From Acidobacteriota bacterium (lineage in GTDB: Bacteria; Acidobacteriota; Vicinamibacteria; Vicinamibacterales; Vicinamibacteraceae): a stretch of 8,693 nucleotides of DNA. Each line of letters starts with the position of its first letter. The first letter of the stretch is position 1. Below the pieces are notes generated by a model. It was given only the letters and a program-made list of their open reading frames with translations. It had not been told where the DNA came from and ran no database searches. The translations under genes were made by a program, and so were the position numbers. This document shows positions 1 through 6,403 of the stretch, piece after piece. Where the stretch lies: NCBI GenBank assembly GCA_023427865.1, contig JAEYZV010000220.1, positions 1 through 8,693 on the forward strand, read 5' to 3'.

Positions 1-31
1 TGCCCGACGCGCGCGTGACATGTCGCGGGGG

Positions 32-1246
32 TCAGCGCGGCTTCCAGTCGGGCAGCCGATCGTTGCCGCGCCCGGTCGTCAGCGTCACCCGCCGGTTCGG
101 GTCGCTCGTCGACACCAGCGCCAGGTCCCAATCCTCGCCCTCATGATGCTCGGGGCTCAGCGACATGGCGAGCCATTGGCCGTCCGGCGCGACGCGCGGG
201 TAGTAGCTCCAGAGGGTCGGATGCGCGTGCGCGACGCTCACCGCGCCGCTCGCCAGATCGCGACGCTGGATGGTCGACGGCTCCGATTCGAGCTGCACGT
301 TGAAGATCACTCGGCCGTCGGGCGACCACGCGGGCCAACAGGCGCCACCACTGACGGGCACCGGTTCGGTCCGGCCGGACGCGACGTCGAGCAGGTGCAC
401 CTGGAAGTTCCAGAACGCGCCGACACGCAGCGTCTGCGCCGCAAAGGCAACCCGAGCGCCATCGGGCGACACTGCCGGCATGATCGCGCGGCCCACGAAG
501 TTCGTCGTCAGGCGGTCGGTGTGGCCGTCGCCGACGCGCACGCGGTACAGGTCGCCTCGCGACGCGCGGTCGGACGAGAACACGATGGCCTGCCCATCAG
601 GCGTCCAGCTCGGATCGTTGTCGTTGCCGGGATCGTCGGTGATGCGTCGGAGGTCCGATCCGTCGGCGCGCATCACGTAGACGTCGAGGTCGGGCGTGCC
701 CGACTCGGGCTCAGGGCCGTAATGAGCGCGATTGGACGAGAAGGCGATGAATTGCCCGTCGGGCGACCAGCGCGGTGATTCGTCGCGCCAATCCGTTCCG
801 GTGGTGAGCTGTCGGAGCTGTCCGGTTGCGACGTCGATCGTGAAGATCTTCGGCCGTCCGCCCACGTCGGACTGGAACACGAGCGTCCCGGTCGTGACCG
901 CCTCATACGGCTGGTGCACCTGAGGCCGGGGCCCGCTCGTTGCGGCATCCGACTCCGCGGCCGGGCCAGCCCCTTCCGCGGCAGACGCGTTGCCTCCCGC
1001 AGACGGGTCGCCGCTCTCAGGCGCCGGACCGTGCCCTCCTGCCGTCGTGGCATCGACCTCGGTCGCCACCGGCGGCTCCGCAGCCGCCTCGGCCGTGTCT
1101 CGTGTGCCGCCGCCCGAGCACGCGACAACGGCCAACGTCATCGTCGCCGCCGCCAGCAGTGCCGATGGACGCCCTGCAGAAGCGTTCCTGGCAGCCCATG
1201 GTCCCGCTCGAAGGCCGGAGGTCGAATGCCGACGGCCCACGATCAC
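32..1246 (-). CDS. Lipoprotein with TolB/PD40 beta-propeller
   Basis: Predicted envelope lipoprotein of 404 residues. With the GTG start at 1246-1244, which overlaps the upstream methyltransferase stop as GTGA, the N-terminus has several Arg, a hydrophobic stretch at about residues 29-42 and a lipobox VVAC, with Cys43 as the lipid-modified residue. A second GTG at 1240 would also serve. Residues 44-110 are a low-complexity Ala/Gly/Pro/Glu/Ser/Thr linker. From about residue 118 to the end the protein is made of PD40/TolB-like blades: the WSPDG-type motif recurs near residues 160, 214 (WTPDG), 259 (VSPDG), 306 and 352 (VAPDG), with a last partial WKP at the C-terminus, consistent with a six-bladed propeller closed by its end strand. 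Such propellers usually bind proteins or peptides at the cell surface or in the periplasm; the partner is unknown. There is no TolB N-terminal domain, so this is not TolB itself. The family call is firm and the function is not. Confidence 0.85.
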   Translation of the reverse strand: MIVGRRHSTSGLRAGPWAARNASAGRPSALLAAATMTLAVVACSGGGTRDTAEAAAEPPVATEVDATTAGGHGPAPESGDPSAGGNASAAEGAGPAAESDAATSGPRPQVHQPYEAVTTGTLVFQSDVGGRPKIFTIDVATGQLRQLTTGTDWRDESPRWSPDGQFIAFSSNRAHYGPEPESGTPDLDVYVMRADGSDLRRITDDPGNDNDPSWTPDGQAIVFSSDRASRGDLYRVRVGDGHTDRLTTNFVGRAIMPAVSPDGARVAFAAQTLRVGAFWNFQVHLLDVASGRTEPVPVSGGACWPAWSPDGRVIFNVQLESEPSTIQRRDLASGAVSVAHAHPTLWSYYPRVAPDGQWLAMSLSPEHHEGEDWDLALVSTSDPNRRVTLTTGRGNDRLPDWKPR

Positions 1247-2034
1247 GGACGACAGAACGCCATCAGGTGCCAGCCGTAGGGTCGCACCCATGCGCGCGGC
1301 AGCGCGTTGAAGGTGCCCACGAACATCGAGTTGTACAGTGCGGCTTTCCATCCCTTGTGCAGCCTCGAGGCGACAGGAAACCGCTCGGGCACGATCTCCA
1401 CTTCGCGAAATGGCGCGAGCAGCGCCCGGAACTCCGGGATGGAATACAGCCGCAACACCGGCGCATCGCCGTGTTCCAGGCCGACCTTCATCACCTTCGA
1501 CATGGCGTTGAGCCATGAGACGCGGTTGTAGACCATGAAGATCGCCAACCCGTCCGGCCGCAGCACGCGGTGCGCCTCGGCCACGAGGGCCGGCGCGTCC
1601 GCGGCGTACTGCACCACCCCGTGGGCATAGACGACATCGAAGGAGGCACGGTCGAACGGCAGGGCTGCGCCGTCGGCGACGAACAGCTCTTCCGGCGTCA
1701 CCCCTTGCAGCTCGAAGTTCTGCTGGGCCAGTTCGATGGAGGTCTGCGCCAGGTCGACGCCCGTCACGCGCGCGCCGCCGCGCGCGAACCGCACGAGGTC
1801 GGTGCCGATGCCGCAGCCGATCTCGAGCAGTTGCTTGCCGGCAAACCCGTTGAAGTCCACGAGGCGGGGCAGGTAGTGCAGCTTGTCGAAGCGGTACGCA
1901 TCGAGATCGGCGAAGAACTCCTGAGTGCCCACCGGATGCGTGGTCATCTCCAGGTCGTGGATGCGGGTGTTCCAATAGCGGGCGACGTCAGCGGCGGTGG
2001 GCGGGCCCTGCGGCGAAGCCGCGGTCGGGTGCAT
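1243..2034 (-). CDS. Class I SAM-dependent methyltransferase
   Basis: Soluble cytoplasmic methyltransferase of 263 residues with a Rossmann fold of the Methyltransf_11 type. Motif I, LEIGCGIGTDL, lies at residues 70-80 and binds SAM; the acidic residue after strand beta-2 is Asp94 (VTGVDLAQ). ADGAALPF at 120-127 is the adenine-side motif, FDVVYAHGVV at 132-141 is motif II, and VLRPDG at 157-162 is the usual post-II motif. The N-terminal 60 residues contain a WN/H/E-rich cap and the C-terminal 70 residues (GWKAALYNS, WHLMAF) probably form the substrate lid. Substrate cannot be told; similar proteins act on small molecules, quinones, lipids or sugars. It is the first gene of a two-gene unit with the lipoprotein, whose GTG start overlaps this TGA stop. 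The ATG start has only a weak GCGGG before it, and TACGAT and TATTCT hexamers lie 6 and 11 bases upstream, so a very short leader is possible. Confidence 0.9.
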   Translation of the reverse strand: MHPTAASPQGPPTAADVARYWNTRIHDLEMTTHPVGTQEFFADLDAYRFDKLHYLPRLVDFNGFAGKQLLEIGCGIGTDLVRFARGGARVTGVDLAQTSIELAQQNFELQGVTPEELFVADGAALPFDRASFDVVYAHGVVQYAADAPALVAEAHRVLRPDGLAIFMVYNRVSWLNAMSKVMKVGLEHGDAPVLRLYSIPEFRALLAPFREVEIVPERFPVASRLHKGWKAALYNSMFVGTFNALPRAWVRPYGWHLMAFCRP

Positions 2035-2059
2035 CCCGCTATCGTAGAATACCGCTCAC
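2035..2059. promoter_or_regulatory. Putative bidirectional promoter with shared -10 core
   Basis: This 25-base gap is all that separates two divergent start codons. It holds an AT-rich island in very GC-rich DNA. TAGAAT at 2045-2050 reads as a TANNNT -10 element for the plus strand, 9 bases before the GTG at 2060. The same bases read on the minus strand as TATTCT (2051-2046), with TACGAT (2046-2041) close behind, 11 and 6 bases before the ATG at 2034. The core TAGAATA therefore has TA at both ends, the symmetry expected of a bidirectional -10. No clear -35 was found on either side. The spacing implies very short or absent 5' leaders. Inferred from motifs only. Confidence 0.45.
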
Positions 2060-3715
2060 GTGCGACGCGATCCGAGTCGGCTCACGACTCCCGAGTTCGA
2101 CCTGCTCATCGTCGGCGCCGGCATCTATGGCGCCACCGCCGCCTGGGACGCCACGCAACGTGGCCTGAAGGTCGCCCTGGTCGACAAGGGCGACTTCGGC
2201 GGCGGTACCTCCTTCAACAATGCCAAGACGGTCCATGGCGGCGTCCGCTCCCTGCAGCGCGGCCACGTCGGCGAGATGCGCCAGTACCTGCGCGAACGAC
2301 GCGCGCTTCTCCACATCCTCCCGCACCTGGTCCATCCCTTGCCGTTCCTGCTGCCGACCTCGCGCTCGCCGACGCGCAGCCGGCTCGCCCTGCGCGCGTA
2401 CTTCGCGCTCAACGACCTGCTCGCACGCGACCGGAACCGCATCCCCGACAGCAGCAAGCACCTGCCCGCCAGCCGGCTGCTGTCGCGCGACGAGTGCCTG
2501 CGCCTCGCGCCCTGGATCGATCCCACGGGTGTCACCGGCGGCGTCGAGTGGCACGACGCGCAGTTGTCCAACAGTTCGCGCGCGGAGCTGGCGTTCGTCC
2601 GCACGGCCGTGCGCCATGGCCTGGAGGCCGCGAACTACGTCGAAGCCACGGCACCGATCGTGTCCGACGGACGCATCGCAGGAGTGATGGCTCGCTCGTT
2701 GCTCGAGGACGGGCACGAGTTCCCCATTCGCGCGCGTGCCGTCCTGCTCGCCGCCGGCGGCTGGACCGACGACTGGCTGGCCCGCGCCACGACCGGCAGG
2801 CGCCGCCGCCCGGTGCCGCATTGGTCGGTCGCGATGAACCTCGTGATCACGGGACGTGGCGGCTCGCACGGCGTGGGCGGTACGGCCCGCGGGCGTCTCT
2901 TCTTCCTGGCGCCGTGGCGTGGTGCGACGATTGCCGGGACGAGCCACGACCCGTGGACGGCGGCGGCCGATCACCTCGCCCCGCGTCGCGACCACGTCGA
3001 TCAACTGCTCTCGGACCTGAACACCGCCTTCCCCAACGCCGGCATCTCGCCGGGTGACATCCGTCTCGTCCATCGCGGCCTGCTGCCCGCCACCGAGGCC
3101 ACGTCGCACCGCGTGACCTTGATGCGCGACAGCCCCTTCGTCGACCACGGCGAGGACGGGTGTCGCCACCTCTATTCGCTCGTCGGCGTGCGCTACACCA
3201 CGGCGCGCGCATCCGCGGAACACGCCGTGGACGTGATCACCCGCAGGCTCGGTGCCAACGTGGCGGCGTGCGCCACGGCGACAACGAAGCTCGATGGCGG
3301 TCAGATCGACCACTTCACTGAATTTGTCAATGGATCCAAACGCGAAGCGACTGACGACGTCCCGGCAACACTGATCGAGCGGCTCGTGTACGGCTACGGC
3401 ACGCGGTGGCGCGACGTGGCGGCGCTCGCGAGAGATGAACGTGTGGCTGGTGGCGGAGGTGGACGCCTCGGCGTCCAGTGTGAGGTCACGCGCGCGGAGA
3501 TCCTGTACGCCGTGCGCGAGGAGATGGCGGTCACGCTCGCCGATGCCGTACTCAGGCGCACGGAGGCCGGCAGCCGTGGCTACCCCGGTGACGATGCGGT
3601 CGGCGTGGCGACCGCCATCATGGCCGCAGAACTCGGGTGGTCGGAGGATCGGAAAGCGCGCGAACGCCAGGACTTGCTGCGGACCTACGACACCGCGGCG
3701 CTGCGGGGCAGCTGA
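2060..3715 (+). CDS. GlpD-family FAD-dependent dehydrogenase, divergent active site
   Basis: A 551-residue flavoprotein with the two-domain layout of aerobic glycerol-3-phosphate dehydrogenase. The FAD-binding DAO domain starts with LLIVGAGIYG (residues 15-24) and the VDKGDF strand end (41-46), followed by a GTS..AKTVHGGVRSL segment at 49-65 that matches the GlpD SSKLIHGGLRYL region, and HILPHLVHPLPFLLP at 85-99. FLAPWRGATIAGTSH (282-296) and GVRYTTARASAEHAVD (376-391) are the later GlpD landmarks. A linker at about 415-435 is relatively AT-rich. The DAO_C domain follows (GYGTRWRDVAALAR; AVREEMAVTLADAVLRRT at 484-501; AAELGW at 522-527) and carries a five-glycine loop near 464-468. By family it would oxidise a polyol phosphate at the membrane and pass electrons to quinone, but several residues that contact substrate in E. 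coli GlpD seem changed, so glycerol 3-phosphate is not assured. The GTG start follows the divergent promoter without a Shine-Dalgarno site. Its 3' end overlaps the convergent asnB by 31 bases. Confidence 0.85.
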   Translation: MRRDPSRLTTPEFDLLIVGAGIYGATAAWDATQRGLKVALVDKGDFGGGTSFNNAKTVHGGVRSLQRGHVGEMRQYLRERRALLHILPHLVHPLPFLLPTSRSPTRSRLALRAYFALNDLLARDRNRIPDSSKHLPASRLLSRDECLRLAPWIDPTGVTGGVEWHDAQLSNSSRAELAFVRTAVRHGLEAANYVEATAPIVSDGRIAGVMARSLLEDGHEFPIRARAVLLAAGGWTDDWLARATTGRRRRPVPHWSVAMNLVITGRGGSHGVGGTARGRLFFLAPWRGATIAGTSHDPWTAAADHLAPRRDHVDQLLSDLNTAFPNAGISPGDIRLVHRGLLPATEATSHRVTLMRDSPFVDHGEDGCRHLYSLVGVRYTTARASAEHAVDVITRRLGANVAACATATTKLDGGQIDHFTEFVNGSKREATDDVPATLIERLVYGYGTRWRDVAALARDERVAGGGGGRLGVQCEVTRAEILYAVREEMAVTLADAVLRRTEAGSRGYPGDDAVGVATAIMAAELGWSEDRKARERQDLLRTYDTAALRGS

Positions 3716-5613
3716 ACCGGCGCCTCGAGGGCATCGGACCAGCGCTCGAAGACCATCAGCGAGAACAGTTGATGCGCGTGGTTGGCCCGCCCGCCGACGT
3801 GCTCCTCGATCAAGCGGCCGACCTCGCCTGGCTCGAACAGCCCGCGACGCAGGAGGCGTTCCCGTGAGAGCAGGTCCCGCATCAGCGGCTGCAGCTCGCG
3901 GCGCAGCCAGTTCTTCATCGGGATGCTGAAGCCTTCCTTCTTCCGGTACAGGATGCTGTCGGGGAGCACGCCCTGCAAGGCGCGCTTGAGCACGATCTTC
4001 CGCTCGTTGCCGCGCACCTTGAGGTGCCCCGGCATCGAGAACGCGAGCTCCATCACCTGGGCGTCGAGGAACGGCGCGCGTGTTTCGAGCGACGTCGCCA
4101 TGCTCATGCGATCGACCTTCACCAGGATGTCGTCAGCGAGGTAGACGCGCAGGTCCGCATACAACTCGCGGTTCACCGCATCGTCGGCCTGGTAGGCGCC
4201 AAGCGCCTCACGCACCTCGCGATGGACGTCACCGCCGAGGATCGACTCGCGCATAGCCGGCGTGTACAGGCGACGACGCGACGCCTCGTCCATGAACGTC
4301 ATCCAGCGGTAGTGCCCGATGTCGGGCCCGTTCGAGGTCACGCCGCTCAGGAACCGCTTGATCTTGTTGAGTGCGCCCTTCTTCTGTTCGGAGGGCGGCA
4401 CGAGCCGCGCCGCGCGATCGGCGAGCCGCCACGCCACGTCGGGTGTCACGCGCGCCAGGCGTGCGGCCATCGCCTGCGCAGCGTAGGCGTCGTACCCGCC
4501 GAACAACTCGTCGCCGCCATCGCCGGCGAGCACGCCCTTCACGTGCTGCCGTGCCAGACGCGACACCAGATACGTCGGGAACAGCGACACGTCGGCGAAC
4601 GGCTCGTCGAGGTGCGACACCAGGGGATCGAAAAGCGCTGCGACGTCGGGCGTGACGACGTCCTCGACGTGCGTGAGGCCGAAGCGGCGCGCGACCTCAC
4701 GGGCGTAGGGCAGCTCGTCGTAGCTCCGGTCGGCGAACCCCATGCTGAAGCTCGTGACCTCCACTCCGCGCCTGCTCGCCGCGTCGGCCATGAACGCCGC
4801 GATCGCGCTAGAGTCGATTCCGCCCGAGAGGAAGACGCCGAGCGGCACGTCCGACATCATCTGGCTGTCGACGGCCCGGGCGAGCGACTCACGCACCGCG
4901 GCCGCCGCGTCGTCCTCCGACCAGGCGCGCACCGGCGTGCCGGCGACGTCCCAGTACCGCGCCGTGTGCACGCGACCGTCGCGGTAGACGAGGTAATGCG
5001 CCGACGGCAGCTTACGGATCTGCCGGAACAGCGTCCGCGGCGCGATCACGTACTCGTAGGTCAGGTACTGGTCGAGCGCCTCGAGATCGAATGCGCGCGA
5101 GACCTCCGGCCGCACGAGCAGCGCCTTCACTTCGGAGGCGAGGAAAAGTCCCTGAGGTGTGTCGGCGTAGAAGAGCGGCTTCTCGCCGGCGCGATCGCGC
5201 GCGGCAACGAGCGTCCGGGTACGCTCGTCGTGCAGCGCCACCGCGAACATGCCACGCAGCTTCGGGAACGCGTCGCAGCCCCACTGCTCGTACGCATGGA
5301 CGACGGCCTCGATGTCGGAGCCGGAGCGGAACCGGTGGCCGAGCGCGATCAGCTCGGCGCGCAGTTCCGGGAAGTTGTAGATCTCCCCGTTGCCGACGAC
5401 GTGGATGTCGCCCGCTTCGTTGCTGAACGGCTGCTGCCCGCCGGGGATGTCCATGAAGGACAGCCGCCGCATGGCCAGGCCAGCACCGCAGCGGGCCAGC
5501 GCGCCCTCGTCCTCCGGCCCGCGGTGCACCAGCCGGCGCACCATGCTCCGCAGCGCGTCCTCGGACACGGGGGCGTTCGGGTCACGATCGGCGATGGCAA
5601 CGATGCCGCACAT
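3685..5613 (-). CDS. asnB: Glutamine-hydrolysing asparagine synthase / amidotransferase
   Basis: A 642-residue class II amidotransferase. The start is fixed by MCGI: Cys2 becomes the N-terminal nucleophile of the Ntn glutaminase after Met removal, although the frame stays open upstream. Glutaminase landmarks are HRGPEDEG (30-37), RRLSFMD (49-55), GNGEIYN (74-80) and GSDIE (98-102). The synthetase domain has the ATP pyrophosphatase loop FLSGGIDSS (261-269), SFSMGF (288-293), DEPFAD (336-341), GDGGDELFGGY (364-374), VKVDRMSMATSLETRAPFLD (498-517) and the RKKEGFSIP segment (557-565). All catalytic motifs look intact. It hydrolyses glutamine and uses ATP to amidate a carboxylate: aspartate in biosynthetic AsnB, but sugar uronic acids or other acceptors in glycan-locus relatives such as WbpS. 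As last gene of an operon with a glycosyltransferase and an acyltransferase, a glycan-modifying role is plausible; housekeeping asparagine synthesis is not excluded. AAGAGA 4 bases before the ATG is a modest ribosome site. Confidence 0.95.
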   Translation of the reverse strand: MCGIVAIADRDPNAPVSEDALRSMVRRLVHRGPEDEGALARCGAGLAMRRLSFMDIPGGQQPFSNEAGDIHVVGNGEIYNFPELRAELIALGHRFRSGSDIEAVVHAYEQWGCDAFPKLRGMFAVALHDERTRTLVAARDRAGEKPLFYADTPQGLFLASEVKALLVRPEVSRAFDLEALDQYLTYEYVIAPRTLFRQIRKLPSAHYLVYRDGRVHTARYWDVAGTPVRAWSEDDAAAAVRESLARAVDSQMMSDVPLGVFLSGGIDSSAIAAFMADAASRRGVEVTSFSMGFADRSYDELPYAREVARRFGLTHVEDVVTPDVAALFDPLVSHLDEPFADVSLFPTYLVSRLARQHVKGVLAGDGGDELFGGYDAYAAQAMAARLARVTPDVAWRLADRAARLVPPSEQKKGALNKIKRFLSGVTSNGPDIGHYRWMTFMDEASRRRLYTPAMRESILGGDVHREVREALGAYQADDAVNRELYADLRVYLADDILVKVDRMSMATSLETRAPFLDAQVMELAFSMPGHLKVRGNERKIVLKRALQGVLPDSILYRKKEGFSIPMKNWLRRELQPLMRDLLSRERLLRRGLFEPGEVGRLIEEHVGGRANHAHQLFSLMVFERWSDALEAPVQLPRSAAVS

Positions 5614-5628
5614 GGGTCTCTTGTCTGC

Positions 5629-5645
5629 CGCGTTCGGGGAACGCG
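5629..5645 (-). other. Small hairpin between acyltransferase and asnB
   Basis: In the 34-base gap, the coding-strand RNA carries CGCGUUC, a CCC loop and GAACGCG: a perfect 7-bp stem with a 3-base loop. It begins 2 bases after the TAG stop of the acyltransferase and ends 15 bases before the asnB ATG. There is no U-tract, so it is not a typical intrinsic terminator. It could set the ratio of the two products by affecting RNA stability or ribosome re-initiation, or be chance in GC-rich DNA. Confidence 0.4.
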
Positions 5646-5647
5646 CC

Positions 5648-6403
5648 CTACCCTCGCCGGTCGCGGACGACTTTCGCCGGCGTGCCGACTGCGATCGCGA
5701 ACTCGGGGATGTCGCCGACGACGACCGCGCCTGCGCCGACGATCGCATCGCGCCCGATGCGCGAGCCGTCGGTCACGACGACGTGCGCGCCGAGCCAGGC
5801 ATGATCGCCGACGTCGATGCCCGCAGCCGTCCGCCCCTGATCGAGCACCGGCACGTCGACGCGGTCGTAGAGGTGATCGCCGCCCACGAGGTACGTGTAT
5901 GCCGCAATCAGCACCTTCTTCCCCACGCGCACGCGCGAGGCCGAGAAGATCTCGGTGTTGAAGCCGATGTTGGCCTCGTCCTCGATCACGATGTCGCCGT
6001 TCTTGCAGCTCAGGATCGCGCTCCTGCCGAGGAACACGCCGTTGCCGATGCGGATCCCCGCGTTGTCGCTCCCCTTGGCGTCGAGGCAACAGCCATCGTC
6101 GATGACGACGTTGTCGGCGATGTGAATCTTGTGAGGATGCCGCAGCACGACGCCGGTGCCGAACGCCACGCCGCGGCCGCACGAGCCGAGCAGCAGCGGG
6201 TACAGCTTCGAGCGGAGGAACAGGCCGAGTGCGCCGGGCACTCCCCAGCATACGAGCGTGACGATCTCGTACCCGAGCAGCGCGAGCAGGCCAGGTTTGC
6301 CGATGACGAGCTCGGCGTAGCGCTGCGCCTTCGACTTCTTCTCGTCGAACAACTCGCGCTGGATCACGGTGATCCGCGCGTCGTGCTCGCGCGGCGCCTT
6401 CAC
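5648..6403 (-). CDS. Left-handed beta-helix (hexapeptide-repeat) acyltransferase
   Basis: A 251-residue O-acyltransferase of the LbH/CysE-WcaF-like type. The GTG start at 6403-6401 overlaps the upstream glycosyltransferase stop (GTGA); the frame is open much further upstream but that part only shadows the glycosyltransferase gene. The first 35 residues are charged, and 36-72 is a hydrophobic stretch (LLALLGYEIVTLVCWG and following) that may anchor it to the membrane. From about 75 on there are imperfect hexapeptide turns with I/V/L at every sixth position (IHIADNVVIDDGC, IRIGNGVFLGRSAILS, IVIEDEANIGFNTEI, VRVGKKVLIAAYTYL), then the loop GGDHLYD with His177 at the place of the catalytic histidine, then IDVGDHAWLGAHVVV and IGRDAIVGAGAVVVGDIPEFAIAVGTPAKVV, the standard C-terminal coil. 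Likely transfers acetyl from acetyl-CoA to a sugar or lipid-linked sugar. The exact acceptor is unknown. Confidence 0.9.
   Translation of the reverse strand: MKAPREHDARITVIQRELFDEKKSKAQRYAELVIGKPGLLALLGYEIVTLVCWGVPGALGLFLRSKLYPLLLGSCGRGVAFGTGVVLRHPHKIHIADNVVIDDGCCLDAKGSDNAGIRIGNGVFLGRSAILSCKNGDIVIEDEANIGFNTEIFSASRVRVGKKVLIAAYTYLVGGDHLYDRVDVPVLDQGRTAAGIDVGDHAWLGAHVVVTDGSRIGRDAIVGAGAVVVGDIPEFAIAVGTPAKVVRDRRG

Noticed and set aside
8..31. Partly palindromic GACATGTC downstream of the lipoprotein stop as a terminator
   Set aside because: The flanking pairing is broken by mismatches and no U-tract follows on the minus strand.
300..780. Repeated DNA of the form GTCGGGCGACCA on the plus strand
   Set aside because: These are the PD40 SPDG codons of successive propeller blades in the lipoprotein gene, not an independent DNA repeat.
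1247..1975. Upstream ATG at 1975 for the lipoprotein frame
   Set aside because: The added 243 residues are a shadow of the methyltransferase gene and would bury the signal peptide and lipobox in mid-protein.
1570..3057. A 495-codon open frame on the plus strand
   Set aside because: It runs across the end of the methyltransferase and into the GlpD-like gene in another frame, becomes Arg/Pro-rich, and has no recognisable fold.
2039..3313. A 424-codon open frame on the minus strand
   Set aside because: It is antisense to the GlpD-like gene, whose flavin-binding and C-terminal domains are clear; the antisense product shows no family features.
5614..5748. Upstream ATG at 5748 for asnB
   Set aside because: The glutaminase needs Cys at position 2, so the MCGI start at 5613 is the right one; the extension also overlaps the acyltransferase 3' end.
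4024..5961. A 645-codon open frame on the plus strand
   Set aside because: It lies opposite asnB and the acyltransferase. Its translation is Arg/Ala/His-rich with no domain, while the minus strand carries complete catalytic motifs; long antisense frames are expected at this GC content.
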